In this document: one piece after another, positions 12,600-26,635 of the stretch
Layout of the letters: each line of letters starts with the position of its first letter
Numbering within the stretch: position 1 is the first letter of the stretch
Assembly: GCA_958299035.1 (NCBI GenBank)
Contig: CATQJL010000001.1
Span: 31,669,554-31,733,553 of the forward strand
Origin: Cylicocyclus nassatus
Lineage: Eukaryota; Nematoda; Chromadorea; Rhabditida; Strongylidae
Direction of reading: 5' to 3'
Length of the DNA stretch: 64,000 nt
Translations under genes and position numbers: made by a program
Notes under the pieces: generated by a model
Database searches by the model: none
The model's input: the letters and a program-made list of their open reading frames with translations, nothing else
What the model was told of the DNA's origin: nothing

Positions 12600-14400
12600 A
12601 TCTTACCCCACAAGAGCTGACTTAATAAGTCTACTCTTGATTTCCGCCGACTGGGGTGTGGAGCGGGGAGAACCGCCTATCGAAAAGAAAAACCAGATGG
12701 CGCGGATCTGACCTGGCCGGCTCTTAGCTAGGCATCTGCCCAACTCCTTCTCAGGTGGGAGGCCCTAACAGAGTATACTTTGGCTATGCATTGCAGTTCA
12801 ATAACCAGTGTATCCGCCCCAAGTTGAGTCAACGGGTGATTATTCTCTCCCAGGAATGACGATTCAAAATAAGGAAAGATTTGGCGGTTTTAACTCATCC
12901 CAAGAGAGCTTAAAGGCAGCGTCCTACCAAACTGAGGGGGGGGGGGGGTACCTGGCTCTGGTAGTAGTGTAATAGCAGACCCCCTAACTAAGCGACGACA
13001 GAAGTTTGCAGCGAGAAAGGAGGTCTACGAAGTTTACAATCCCCCCCCTCAAAATGTCTGGATCTTATTAGGCTCGGACGAGTACGAGATGTATTCAAGG
13101 TAGAAACGCAGAGTCGTTGCGGGACCTTGCGCTTATGAGTGTGTGCGCTATGCGTGCTCTGGCCTTGCAGTTCGAAATCGATGTGTGGGCTGTGTGGGCG
13201 GCGTCCGGTCCTACCGTAAGATCCGGGCTACTTTCGGAGCAAATTTTTTGCTTGATAGACCCCCTTTTCGCTCCAAATTTCAGTCGTCTATTCGGTAGGG
13301 GATCTCCTTTAATCGCCACAAAAACCGGCACCCATTTTTTGCCGGGACGCTGCCGTTACTATCGGGCATACTTTACGCGATTTATCGCTGCGCGATGCCA
13401 TCGCGAGCAGTTTTTTGACGGGCATATCTCTAGTGTCGCCACGACATCGCCGAAACTGAGGAAAAGTCGCCTTTCTCTCTTTAGAAAGATTTTGCAAGTC
13501 TCCCTTCAATTCCCTTCAATTTCAACTGTTGCACCATGCAAATAGCACCACATGCGATTCTGCTGCTCACTTGTTTCCACCCACCACTCTGTATTGCTTA
13601 TCCACTTTTTCACTTATCTACTTCTTTCTCTGTCCTATCGACTTATCCTTTTTGACTCTGGATTTACGGAAGCGTTACTAAATTGTCTTGAAATAGACCT
13701 AAGTGTTTCATTTTCTTATTTTCTTGTATTTTTTGCTTTCCTTTTCCCCTATTCAGAATTTCCTAACTATCTGAGAGTTTTTGTTTGTGTGTCGCTCTTT
13801 CACTTTTTCACTTCACCGTCTGTTGCTAGTATACTACTTTACTTCACGATTGCTGCTACTGCTGGCTTGCATCTGTAACTGCGGTACGTATTGCTTGTAT
13901 CGACAACTTGCAACAACTTGTTGCCAGCATGCAGTAGCATGTTGGCGGCAATGTGTGCCATCTTTGAGCAACATGTTATTGCACGTTGCAACATAACTGT
14001 ACGTGCCTCAGTCAGAAATGCAAACCAAGGCTAGCAGCAATCGTGGAATGGACGATGCTGTGGTGGACCCGTCTATGAGCAGAAGCGTCTTGAGATTAGT
14101 GTGTGAAAAGGAATGTGATGAAAGATTTTAGACGAATTGAAAAACTCGATAATATTCTGAGTTCATTCGGGCGTGACATATGTGAGTTTGTGAAAGGTAC
14201 GCCCGGGATGAGTGACATCCGATGAGTCCCAAAGCGATTGGACGCCGAGGCATTCGATGCAGCTATGAGAATCGCTACGATGGAGTCGCCGAAGGTATGC
14301 CCGATGCTTTTGAAGGCAGCGTGGCAGATCTGAACCGCGAAGATTTCACGTGAAAAATAATTTTGGGGCCCCAAAGACACTGCTCAAGCGGCAGCGCAAA
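12600..14400. other. Unclassified repeat-rich sequence with a homopolymer G tract (copy 1)
   Basis: Shared with 54,730-56,460. It contains a run of about 11 G near 12,940 (55,037 in copy 2), a C run near 13,040, GC-rich short repeats, and CAACTTGCAAC-type repeats near 13,905-13,990. Several ORFs of 90-140 codons are open here, but indels between the copies shift them, so I call no gene. Confidence 0.6.
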
Positions 14401-17400
14401 TGAATTACTCACGGCACGAAATTGGGGTCCAGCTTGGAGGCGAATATCTCAGCCGTGAATATCTCTGTCATCATTCGTGCTCTCGGTTGGACAGTGTCTT
14501 AGCTAGAGCCTCAAAATTGCCATCCACGTGAGATCCCCGTAGATCCAGACGCTACGTTGAAGATGTGAATAACTACGGATGTACAAATTCTAAGGGGAAG
14601 CAATATCAGTTTATTTATATATTGCTAGGGAAGATCTCGTGCAAGTATTATGTTGGTGCAAAATTATGTTTCGTTTTCTCAGGTTTATCTTCCGAACAAC
14701 TTTTTCCCATCAAACTTCCTTTTCCGGTATAGACTCTGCACATCATGCAAAAACTTTTTCTATTACTTACCAAAGATGGTAAAATTAAGTTTCTATCTCG
14801 TCTGTGAGAATTTCACCAGCGTTTTGCATAGCCTCGCTCACAATCAAGATTTCATTTCACTTTCTTGGATACATTCAGGTGCGAATGAACGAATCCTTTT
14901 GAAAAACGTAGTTACTGTATGGGTTGAATACTGTTTACCTAATGCATATTCAAATAAATTTTTCGAACATATCTTGACTGAGGAATCGACGCCCCAGTAT
15001 AGTTACTCGTTGCCTGGCATTCTATGGGTTAGAAGTTTTTCCTGGTCAAGGCAATCGCCAAAGCTTCTCTCATTTCTTTCTACAAACTCTGCAGAGAAAG
15101 CTATTCAGTGCATGCAGAATTCCTCATTTCCATAGTTTGGAACTTTCTGGCATACCACATAGGTCCAAAAAGTGAACAGTTTTGGATTTCTATCTTTATT
15201 TTCGCGGGACTCCTTCGAAGGCCTTTTTTATACCGTATCCTACTGGCTTGCATCTACAAAACAATCTGATTAGCAACCATAGGGACAAAACTTGAAGGGA
15301 GTTGTAATCTCTCAAAGACGAGATTTTCGGAGGCAAAACTTTCGGTTTTTTGACGCATGATTTTCTTCCCGTTTGCGATATCAGCACAAGGAGGTCGCGC
15401 TAGTTACGGAAGGTTTACTGCTTCTGATGGACTTGACTGCTTTCAAAAATATGAAAACTGAAAGTTATAGCCTTTTCAAAATAAACTTTGCAAAACGACA
15501 TTGTTTTTGTACCAGTCTAATAGAACAAACCACGAATTTTTGACTCAGAGGAGCTTTTATGCGCAATTGAAGGAGCTGCCTCGACAGACTAAGCTCGACT
15601 CACAGTCTCTTTCTAAAAAGATTAGTCGCAGTGGTATGAAGACACAAATTTCTTAGGATGTCACCTGTTCCGAATAGGTAGAGCAGCGCTACTACACCAT
15701 CTTAAGAGATGCTTAGAGAACTACTGTTATGAACAGTCGGTGTTATCTGCTCTTCCTAACTGCTACCATGATCTGTTGTACTAATCCTGTAAATACTAAT
15801 TTTCTTCTCAAAAAGGTTGACAGGAGCACTGGAAGGTGGCATCGAAAGGCACTGACGAGCAAGTGATTGCATGGAGCTCTCTTCTGAGGCATTGCATATG
15901 GATGGAACTTGCTCTCTCCTCCCATTGCCTTTGCTCCTCTTTCATATCGTTCGTAAGCTCTATGATGGGGGAAACAAATCCATTTTGAGCGCTTCTCATA
16001 ACCAGGTACCTTGGCCGAAACAAGTTTTAAAGCTTACACTTTCGAGGTATAGAGTGCTACGTCTTTCATTAAGACCCATAAGGTTCTGACACTCGCATTT
16101 CAGTATGAAATTTGCGCCAATTACTCAAACTTTTCCCCATCCTTTACAGTTTTTCAATCTATCAATGGCACGATCTTTTTTGTCGATGAAAGTGACATTT
16201 CTGTGCAACCCTTTGAAGCAGACTCCCAACTAAGTTGTTACTCATGCCTAGAAGCAGTGATCAAGTGATTAGACCTCAAAACCAAAGAAGATCGTACATT
16301 GTGCAAGAAGCCCATCAAAGCCGCTCATATTTTTGCCATATCTCTTTAACAAAAGGGAAGCAGTGGAATCTCTCTACCATGTCAATCAACATTTCTCTGC
16401 ACATTTTTTTTACAAAGAAAACTAGGAATTCCTTTTAGGCTAGGGTCGGTAATGTACCGTATTCATGTGGAACGATCGTTCCTTCAAAAAAGTCTGCATT
16501 TCACCCTGACTGCGTAAAACTACTTATCATGACAAACCCTCACCAGACTTTCATTCTTTCTTATTTCGTCAGAGTTGTCATCACAAGTCGAGATGGGTAA
16601 GTCAACACGTGTGGAAGTTCCATTTCAAATCCAGTCATACCCCTTTCGTCTTTTCTTGGTTGTGGTTTGACGTAATGCACGGGCAAGTACAATAGTATCA
16701 CTGCAGGATTCATTTTGTAAAATGCAAACTGTCGCTCAACTGCTTTACATAACGAAGTGGTCAATGTGTGACCGTTTTGATCCCTTCCGATGCGAAGTTC
16801 GAATTATTTCATTGTGGTAAGGTCTAGAGGCAGAATTTTGAACAGCCAGAATTCCATTCAGGCTATTTTTATATTTGAATTTTTATTTTTCCTACCTTCA
16901 CCCAATCTTGTTATTTGTGTGTGTGCAAAAGAAGACATAGTTACTTAAGGACTATGTAGTGTGAGAATATTGAGGTTACATATGATCTGAGGCCGTTACT
17001 TGTAGAATGGAGTTTCGCTCATTGTGCGACTTGACCAAAATGCGATTAGACGAGTGGTATAGTAATCGAGAAAGGGTCGAAACCCAGTACTATGAGCTAA
17101 TCAAGCAGATAAGTGGGAGTTTTACAAGTTTCACTGCCACATTCGTAGGCAACTTGTCGTTCAGATAGTGGAAAATAATCGAGCGATTATTTTTGAGGCA
17201 GCGGCTGTTGCTGAAAAATTTGCTGAGGTTTTCGAAGGTAATTTTGTTTACTTGTTTGGTCTGTATATCTATGCAAATACAGGGAGCGGTTTTCGAGGGA
17301 TGTCTATCTTGAACAGAACGAATGTGCTAGGTGTCTTTAGAGTAATTTCACACTAATGAAGAATGTTAGGACCTACGCCACAAATCTAGTTTCACAGTCG

Positions 17401-17945
17401 TTAGGGTACCCTCGTATCCGGTGACCTCAAAGGCTATGTAACACATTCAAGCAGAGCCGAGATGGCTCCCCGAAAATGTAAAAAAGTCCCTCTTGACTCT
17501 CTCTAAATTTTACAATCTCCCCTTTGGCCCTCAAAAAAACGAATAATCGACTAGAAAAACGTAAATACTTCGGCTACAGAAACGATATTCCCTCAGATTT
17601 TTGTCCCAAAAACGGCACCCAGCTTGCTTACAGCTACCTGTGCCGAGCCCTGCATTCAGGAGAGATATGGGCTAATAATTATGTATACACGATTTTGGTA
17701 GACTGTTTTTGTGGAGAAAGCAGCTTCAGAAGGTTTCTGCCATTTGAGTGGTTCTGTGCTCTCCTTTGATATTCTGCTGCTTACGGCAGAATTTTTGGTC
17801 GAAAACTAAACGCGTCGTTACAGGTCATAGCGACCGCTGCTAATTTCAGGTCGGCGCTAGAGCTCTGTTACTGGACTCGATTTTGAAACGCAGACTTGTC
17901 GAAGCAAATACAACGCTCGTTGCATTTGAGGTTGTTCTGCATGTA
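14401..17945. other. No supported gene (copy 1)
   Basis: AT-rich and shared with 56,460-60,250. ORFs such as 14,650-15,135 (plus) and 16,561-16,764 (minus, PAVILLYLPVHYVKPQP) break between the copies. They could be decayed exons, but nothing is recognisable. Confidence 0.5.
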
Positions 17946-18276
17946 CAGGGTGTCCCAAAAGATGTGCTCACTGTTTGATTGTTAATATCTCTCCTTCCAA
18001 GAAATTTGCCTATCTTCATAGCATTTTGAAGAGCTGGCTTCAACTTGTCTTACAGTGGGGGCAAAACGCCGATCGCTTTTCATCTCTGTATGATTACGGT
18101 ATGAACTTTTGGCTTACAGCGTCATTGTAATGGAGGGCGATCGGTGATCCGCTTCATTCTACAAATCTTAGCTAAAGCCAGCTCTACAAAACAAAACAGT
18201 GCTTGATGGTAGACAAAAGACTTCTTGGGGAAAGAGATATTAACGATCAAACAGTGTATACATTTGGGACATCCTG
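17946..18276. mobile_element. Mariner-type MITE with CAGGGTGTCCC termini (copy 1 only)
   Basis: TA-CAGGGTGTCCCAAAA at the left and TTTGGGACATCCTG-TA at the right. It is the same family as 38,546-39,214, but 331 bp and at a different site. Copy 2 has an unoccupied site near 60,250. Confidence 0.85.
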
Positions 18277-19055
18277 TATTCTTGCTCTTTGAGGCAATGT
18301 CAAGGAAATGTTTAGGAACGCAATCTTAGGGCATATGGCATAGAAAACCGTCGTGACTTTGCCCCGCCAGCTACAGTAGGTTGGGTACAGGTTCTTCGAT
18401 ATATTTGGCTGTTGCACTTAAACCAAAAAATAGGAAAAAAATGTTTTAGAAATGCTTAAACAAACTAATCAAATAACAGGATATGGGCTATGTTATGTAT
18501 ATCAAAAGTAGTATCATATAGTACATTCTAGAAAATCAAAGAAAAGAAACAAAATTGATAAGTCCGTTTGAAAACGCTATTCTTATTCGCAGAAACATCC
18601 AGTCACAACCAACTTCTTTTTTCACTAAAAAGAACATGTTTTAGATCTTAGACTAAAAATAAAATCAAATTCTGGTGGACGTTTTTCAGCAGTTTTGGTG
18701 ACTAGAAATCGAAAAGCCAATAGTCAAATACTTCTCTTACTCATCTTGTATCGTTGCGATATGCCCTCAAAGAATCTTGGCTCGAGTGCCTTAAGAAAAC
18801 CCAAAATTTGTTCGCCTTCCCAGTATGTCAGACCAGAAGATTTCATCGAAGCTGGATGAAGTAACAGAATTACAAAATTTGGGTGCAAGAATCATCATCA
18901 ATCTTATAATTTAAGTTCTTTGGTCGACAAAAATTAGATTTAGACTCCGTGGCACCCCGTTCGTCCCATTTTGAATAAGCTCAGTGGTCTAAATAAAATT
19001 TTCTATTCGTTGAGGCCAGAATTTTTACCATGTCTCATAGCACATGCTGAAATGG

Positions 19056-22000
19056 TCAAGGTATGTAGGGATTGGTCTGAAAGAATCTGCTCGAAACATA
19101 CAAAGATACCCTAAACAGGGACAGAATTGCGGTTCATTAAAAGTAGTTATAGAGTTTTGAAATTTTCTGGAGAAAACTCAATGGCCGAAAACGATAGGTG
19201 CAGCACAAAAGTGGAAATTAGTGTTAACTTGACGAGAAATTTGCCTTCCACTGCATACTTATTTTTAGCGGTTCGCGATTATACAAACACCTTGAGCAAA
19301 TCTCACTAATAAAGGACGTTCTGCCCCGGGGGGAGCTCTTGCAGACATCTGCTACAAACGCGTACTCCCGCATGCATAGAAAGTGCATTTGTTGTAGGTG
19401 TCCGATCAACCCCTCGTCTTGGTGTGCAGGAGGTTCATGCCGTAATTCCACAATATGTAATGAGGAGCGAAATCAATTATGCAACTGTTTCTAGTGAAAT
19501 CCCATACGACAAAATTTTACATTTGCCGTCAGTGTAAATAAAAACTCAGTAGAAAACTTTGTAATTGGAAGGACACTTCTTTTCTATGTGCCCTGCATTT
19601 CTCCAAATAAAGCTTTTTGATTGGCGTTGTGTTAGTGTATGAATTTTGTTCTGCTAGCCAGTAACTAATTCACAGTCTCGCACTTATGGTAAGACAGCCA
19701 AAATAAGTATCGTTTCAATCGAAGCAGTGTTACAAGCTATTACCAAGCAGTATTGAAATGTTTTGCTATGTATTGATGGCTTGTTTGATTATGAATGTAT
19801 ACTAGCATCTAACCTGAGGTAAAACAGACTTATTTTCAACCTTTTTGCGGTGTGATGTATGTGATTTGTAGTTTTATAATATCTCAAGACTCACCATCAC
19901 AAAGCTGGCAGATTTAAGCTTGAATGGCTTTTAGACTTCTTGGTGAGTGTCTGCCATCTCTCTCTCGTCATGGTTTTATCAAACTAAAATGTCGACGTGA
20001 CTGAGAAGCAAAACTACATGTTAGTGCTTGAAAGCTTGTCCCAATTTTTGGTATGGTACATCTCGCAGTGGCGCTTGTTTCGACTTGTCGGTGTGTTTGC
20101 GGCCATTGCACAGCAGTATGCCACAAGGCCTCAAATCAATCAAGCAATCCCATGCTTTCCACCGTTTATTCCAAATAATTGGAGCCAACAACTCACAGCA
20201 AAAAAACGTTTGAAAAGAGAAGGATAACAAAAAAAGCTCAATGCAATGGCATTGGCAATGGCAGGGCATATGGAACAAAAATGTTACACTAATTTCATCA
20301 AGACAAGACGCCTCATTTTTTTCTAAACTCGAACAACCTGAACACAGCGAAAATTGCGAACAAATAACCCTCTACCGTGCTGCTTTTTACCACGAGAACT
20401 GCGTGCCATCTCGCAAAACATGTGGCGGGGCACAGCCGCTTGCTTGAAGGAAAATTGAAAGGGTGCTTATTGAAGATCTGTTTCTCCCCCCTTCCCTCCC
20501 CAATAATGGTCGCGAAATCTTCGGAAATTATTTACATGAATCCCCTCCCCCATTCCTTCTTTCTTTCTGAAATTTCGGACTGAGTTCGAAATATTTTGGA
20601 AAGCCATTCCAATATGCGAAAAACCAAAATCATCCAAAAAAAATTCTGTATCCCTTCCCAAATCTTCTTCACGGAAATCCTCTGTACGGCATTGACTTAT
20701 AATAATGGATTATATTATCAGCGGGAGCCGGGTCTGTCGCGACTTCTTCGGAAAGCGAATTTATCAAATTTTTGCTAAATTACAGAACACTCATAAGGGA
20801 CTGACACCGACTTAAACTGGCCATTGAAGATGAGATGTATACGACTAGACACGTCTTCGAACGCTGATTTGAATCTGCTTTTTTCTGCGAAAAAACCCTC
20901 CAAAAGAAGACTTCGAATGTCCAAATCTCTCAAGTTTTAAAGGACACAGCGCAAAATTGTACAAGAATAATGCTATGTAATATCAGGTAGTAATCCAAAT
21001 AATAGGTCGGTCAAAAAATTCCTGACGTTTTTTACGCCCATTCTCATATACTCAAAATAACGAAAAATAACGCTGTAGGTACAGTTCGGCTAGAACTTTG
21101 ACCTTATCTATGTTTTTGTTCCAAACCTTCGATGACCTTCAAATAATCATCAGGATCTCTCACCCGTGGTTTTTACATTCACTTACTTAAGATATTTCTT
21201 GAAAATCTTTTCAAATATTTCCTGAAAATCTCTTTTCTGGACTTCTGATTGTAGTTGGAAGTAAACAAAGCGCAATACATAGCATTTTTTGACATTCAAA
21301 GCCTTTGAAATTTTCAAAATTATATTTCAATGCTACAAACTCCTTACTTGAGCATCTCAAACTTCATAGAACTTCAAACGGCGAGCAACTAGGGTACCAT
21401 ACGATGCAGTTGCCTTCCATCTTTCTGACGGGTGTTTTTTCTTCCAGCTTCTTGAAGGCTTCTATGATGAAAACACCCAAATTCTTGTTTTTGACCGCAC
21501 TCCAGGATGTACACGGTAAATTCAATATTTACTTTTTAAAGCGATAAACGCTCTTTGTTCGAAAATTATTCTTCAGTCATAACTGATTTTTTTATATAAA
21601 AGATTTACTAGTGTTCAAAGCGTTCGTTGGCTTTACGACTTAGCGAACGTAAAGCTTTTATTTTGAAAGATACCAGAAAGCAGTTGAAAATGCGCAATTA
21701 ACTCAGTGCGTTGCAATTGGTTCACCCTATCTAAGCTTCGATGAGCCTTTTCCTAAAGTCGGAAGTAAAAATTTTGAAAAAAAGTTTTGGTAGGTAAAAG
21801 CTATGGGTTAGAAAATCTTACAATTATCTGGACAATCATCAAAGCTCGAAGCAGATGCTGCTTTGAAAAGCGAGAAAAGCTACCTACATCTAAAGCAGTC
21901 CAGAGCGTTAAACTATCATTGTTCTGAGTGGCTGAGGATAGGTTCGAAGAAACGGCACAATTTTCAGGTCTGCACCAATTTAAGCACGGCGCCGAACAGC

Positions 22001-22310
22001 CGAGCTTATCTGTTCGAAGCTGTTTTGTAGAAGCTCCCTATATCCATATGGGGAAGCACCGGATGGAATGAAGCAATGTGCCGAAGCGATGGTGCTTCTG
22101 GACCGTTGGCGTTGTCATCGAACATTTGTTGGAGGGGGCTGCTAGGGGTGATTAACGAGGTATAGCTACTTTCCTATACAACTGTTGTTTGTTCATTTCT
22201 GCATGACTTTAGTTAGATGAGTGGAAACGCACCCTTTACGAGCACCAATAATCCGCGTCATAATATCCAAGTACCTGTCAGATACTTCTCATTTTTTTAC
22301 ACTTATAAAA
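19056..22310. other. Single-copy spacer, no gene seen
   Basis: AT-rich sequence present once in the window. No conserved protein motif, RNA gene or complete transposon was found. A short MITE fragment lies near 20,722 and C-rich low-complexity sequence at 20,485-20,560. Confidence 0.55.
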
Positions 22311-22605
22311 TACTAGATGGCTTACCCGGCTCCGCCCGGCCCTGTCAATAATATATTTGTAATCAGCATGCTCGATTACCCCCTTGTGCCAACTCCCAGC
22401 AGTGTTGCTCAAATTTTGCAAAAAATCGATAAAATCGATATCGATCGATGACGAAAAGTAGCCTATGACACCCGCCGGGGCCCGAAGTGTATGTGTGCCA
22501 AGTTTGGTCCAGATCGGTTCAGAAATGGAATTTTCTATTCGGAACATACGTACAGACAGACAGACATACAGACAGACAAACAGACATTCAGCTTTATATA
22601 TGAAA
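22311..22605 (+). mobile_element. Dispersed repeat with CTTACCCGGCTCCGCC head and CAGA-rich tail
   Basis: It starts ACTAGATGGCTTACCCGGCT, passes through a conserved tract (GTGTGCCAAGTTTGGTCCAG ATCGGTTCAG) and ends in a GACAGACAGACATACAGACA-type simple tail. A partial, rearranged second copy is at 63,320-63,440. The simple tail suggests a retroposed element, but the family is not assigned. Confidence 0.6.
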
Positions 22606-24869
22606 TAATTAAAGCTCGTGTAGGCATCCTTTCGAAACTTTCTGAAGGGAGGAATGCTAAAAGCGCGGATTGTGCGTTTGAAGTACAGGAACTTTCCACC
22701 TTATTTTGAGCTTATCCAATTCTTTTGCTCACTCAGTGTCCTCTCGGATATAATCTTAGGAAATGTTAATACATCCTATTTTGATGTTTTGCATGGCTCT
22801 GCAAAACATCAAAGGCGGCCGGACGTGCCACCTAGCATCTCTATGAAAACACCACATGAATGGCGTAGAAAGTGCGCTTCTTGTAACTTCTTGTGCCACA
22901 TGCACAAGCGCACAGGACTAACACTCTGCAATATAAAATTTTGAGTATTGTAGTCTGCGAAATGCTGTGAAGTTTTTGGGTCTGTCATTGACAATCGATG
23001 TCGTGGTGAAATGGTACTGAGCAAGGAAGATAAGGGTACGAAAGCTTTGTTCTGTATTCAAACAAGACAGGATGTATGCAAGATGGGGATGTAAAGCGGC
23101 TTAAATGAGCGGGGGCAAAAGCAAAGAAAGACAAGGATGAAGCACCCAAGCTAAGACTGAACCTAGCAAGCCGCGCTGATGCGCATTTGTATAAGCTTTC
23201 TTCGTCTGAGGCTGGATTTTATACGTGCTCTGGAATTTTTAAAGTTATACGAGCACATGCGCGTCTACATGTTTATTGAATGTGCAATAAGAAGTGTATA
23301 AACGACATGAGGAATGATTTCTTTGATGGCTTTGTTGAAGGAGTACTTTCTAAGACCTCATTCGGTTCGCTGGATGGCGGAGTACTTGATAGAGACGGTG
23401 TAATGGCGATCCAAGATAAGCCACGAGGAGAGCCGCCCTGGGCCCACGCCTTTACCTACAAAAGAAATTTTTAAAGTATAATACACTTCAAAAGGCATCA
23501 TTTCATAATGTCTCTGTGAAAATCATTTCAGTTGGCATCAAGGCGCAATCCTCGCGCTTCCAATTTTCTCAACGCGCCATCACCTGCAATGTTTTCTAAG
23601 CGCGGGCTTCTCATGTTCCCGCCAAGTAACAAAAATTTGGAAAAGAAGCGGCCATGTTTGATAGAGGAGAAAGCAGAGCCTGGAGCTGGCGGCCGAAATG
23701 GAAACAAAAGTAAATTTTGAACTTTTCTAACATTAAGATCAATCCATTTTATGGATCGGATATAGATTCCATATATTCAAAGCAAAGAGGTCTTCTTTAA
23801 ACTTTTGAAAGGATTTGGACAGTGATCATTGCTTTAATTTTTCAAAGCATCGTGCAGAGTTCATATAATGTTGAGAAGTATCTAATTTCTATTTTGAGGC
23901 TTTGCCTAGATATAAGTACGTTGCAAAAGTGTTCATGTCCTTTTATTGCACCATCGTAAATCTGAAACAGTTTGCAAGTGTTCGACTTTTCCAGAGTATA
24001 GACAAAATAAGAACAAATATCCGATTTTTGGTGAGATTCAAACATGTTTTCCAGTAATTTGAAAACGTCGTGATATCTTCCGGATAATCAGTTGAAACTT
24101 GTTACGACTCTTTCTAACAAAACGAAGTTTTTGTTGATTGAGCTCTTTTAGAAAGTTTTGATTTTTTTTAGTCTTTTTGCATTGTTTGTTCAAAAGTTAT
24201 AGCTCCTCACTCGGATATTCGACCATCACAGACTTCGCCCACTTTTGAACGGGCAAAGTCATTCTACTCTACTTTCCAAGTTATATCGAAACTTATGTCA
24301 AAGTTTTGGATTACTTTTCTAAGGTCTAAACAGACCCATTATCTTTCTTGCTACTTTCATACCAACACTTTCTTGCCAGGGATTCTAGCTGCCGTCACAA
24401 AGTATATATTTTTCTGACGAAATCAATGCTGAGCAAGTTTACCACAATAGAATGATATCATTTAAAGTGCGAACGAATCTCGGATTAGCCTAATGCATAA
24501 AGCGTTCTAAGAAGTGCTGTTCCCCAGCTTACCTCGAAGGTGTTGACAAATCAATAGAAATCCATGACCTGATCAGTTATAACCGTGGATTTGAACATCA
24601 AACAAAGAGTTTTTGATTTTTTTTCTCCCTAATGCCTAGATGATTGTTGATGCGTCGCAGCACTTCAACTTCTTCCCCCCCCCCCCAAAAAAAATCTATC
24701 AATGGCTTTTGTATCATATCTACAGCACTGACTTGTCACGGACACTTCATATTCATTCGCAACGATCAAATTCAAAGTTTGTCAGAAGAGAAAAAAGGCC
24801 AATACAAAAAGCGATGGTTATTCGTAAAGGAAATGGTATGGCTAATTTAGTTTGCTATTGATGCATAAA
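22606..24869. other. Single-copy spacer, no gene seen
   Basis: AT-rich, with short ORFs only and a C11/A8 run near 24,678-24,698. Nothing is recognisable. Confidence 0.55.
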
Positions 24870-25098
24870 GAGCCGGGCATATCACGCGATTTTCCCGCGA
24901 TTCATCCAACAAAACAACTACAATGAGTTCATTGCATGCAGGAATCTTGCGTATCTTTTATGAAAGTTTTCCGACACGACTAGTCGCGACTAACTACCAT
25001 AACCGAAATGCAAGATAATCAGTATGCAATGAACTCGTAACAGTTGTCTTGTTGTGAGAATCGCGAAGCGATGGAATCGCGTGATATATGCCCGGCTC
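24870..25098. mobile_element. Related MITE with GAGCCGGGCATAT termini
   Basis: The inverted termini GAGCCGGGCATATCACGCGA and GTGATATATGCCCGGCTC enclose 229 bp with no ORF. The ends and the CACGCGATT subterminal tract resemble the GGGCCGGG MITEs at 5,901 and 36,142, so this is one family. No clear target duplication. A further fragment of the family (GGGAGCCGGGTCTGTCGCGA) lies near 20,722. Confidence 0.7.
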
Positions 25099-25778
25099 TC
25101 AAGCTGGACGTAGACGATGTTTGGAAACTTCGCTTAAAGCGTTCAAATTTTGACCCGCTTTTTGTTTCATGTGCTTGCAAAATTTGAAAGACATGAATTT
25201 AGCCAAAATAAGTTTTTCTGAGGTTTCTTTGATTCTTTATTAGGTTGAAACGCATTCAATACAACTTTTACCGCCTCTTTTCTTGGAATGCATGTTACAA
25301 AAAACATTTCCTCACAGAAAATACATTTTCTGAAAGGAGTGTAGACTTGGTAGTTTCTGTAATAAAAACAGAAACCGGTCGTTCGTTTTTCGGCGGTAAA
25401 AAAGTTTAACAAGTCAAATAACGCAACTTTCGCCTCTTTGAGAAAGCTAAAGAAATTGTTTAGTTTCAGATTTTTCAGGGTATCTAACTGTAAAATTTTT
25501 TCTTTGTTTAGTCTCTAGCTTTAGCGAAGACATATAGCAGAAACCGAGCTGGAATTCGCAATTGATGTGCTTGAGGCCAGTAATTCAAACACCCTGTAAT
25601 TCACATAGCGAATTTTGATCTCTACTACGACCTCCTATTTCTAATTCACTGCTTTCCTTGCAAAAAGGACTGACGGCGAGATTGCCGCACGGTCAGGGCA
25701 TTTTCATTGACCCTCATGTAGCAGAATTGGGAACAATAGTCGCGAAATTAGAGTTAGTGTTAAAGGAAGCATCTCTTA
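25099..25778. other. Single-copy spacer, no gene seen
   Basis: AT-rich sequence between two MITEs with no supported feature. Confidence 0.6.
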
Positions 25779-25891
25779 GGGTTGGTCCAGACTGCACGGC
25801 GTACGCGGCGTACGCTCCTGCAATGAAACATACCGAGCGCACGCTGCGTACGTTGCATACTCCGCTTTCCCAGCGCAGTCTGGTCCAACCC
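25779..25891. mobile_element. Short PIF/Tourist-like MITE
   Basis: 113 bp with termini GGGTTGGTCCAGACTGC and GCAGTCTGGTCCAACCC (one mismatch), flanked on both sides by TTA. The TTA target duplication and short GC-rich interior fit a Tourist-type MITE mobilised by a PIF/Harbinger transposase. Confidence 0.85.
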
Positions 25892-26635
25892 TTAACAAGA
25901 AATTGGACCTGCTAATCGTCACAGTCACAATCAATAGATATTGTCTTTGAAACCACAAGACTCTAAGTTGATGTCAACTACTTATGCGGTATTAAACGAC
26001 TTTGTGCGGCGTGGTACAAAGAGAAGTTACTTTAGGTACCCTAAAGGCACCCTCCACCCAAAATGAGGGTATTGCTTCAGTACGCACGATAGTGAAGCAC
26101 ATAGCCAAGCGACTGCTCACTCGGTTCCAACTGTGAAGTCCAAAACGAGAAAACTGCTTCAGAAGATGTCTGTGCGGACATGTCCGTTCCGTCCATCAGT
26201 GGGTGGTACAAAAGTGATGAGGTTCATATCAACTTTCAACTAATAGAAAATGTAAAAAAATCTGATAATCAATATGAATAACAATTTTTTTTAATTTTTA
26301 ATTTTTTTGAAATTTTTTTGTAAAATTCCTACCTTGCACCCATGTTTGAGAGAAATGAAAGTGGCACCTTCTGCAGCAAATCTCTTGCTTTGAAATTACC
26401 TTTTGCAGCTGGAAGATTACTGCACGACTAAGGCGCAGAAAGCAGTACCAGTAGAGCGACCTCGAACACGGCAATGTAATGCGCCTTATGCACTCTGCGG
26501 AATAAAGCCGCATCCGTGCTTACAGGTATTGCGCCTTCGTCATGCAGTATAAGTGTTGCTTAGTAAGACTCCCACTATTGTGACCCAACATCTCACCCCA
26601 ATCATTTTCATTTGTAGAGATACTCAGACAAATGA

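Noticed and set aside
13117..13545. 142-codon plus-strand ORF
   Set aside because: The copy-2 equivalent differs by indels in the first third, and composition is that of the surrounding repeat. No domain.
14650..15135. 161-codon plus-strand ORF
   Set aside because: Split into two frames in copy 2 near 56,963, with no recognisable motif and no good splice context.
17007..17168. Protein-like ORF MEFRSLCDLTKMRLDEWYSN on the plus strand
   Set aside because: It looks plausible in copy 1 but is broken by a small deletion and a stop in copy 2 (near 59,320), so there is no evidence of selection.
22830..22943. Cysteine-rich ORF resembling a transposase zinc finger (WRRKCASCNFLCHMHKRTG)
   Set aside because: Too short and without the rest of any transposase. 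The cysteine spacing is not convincing.
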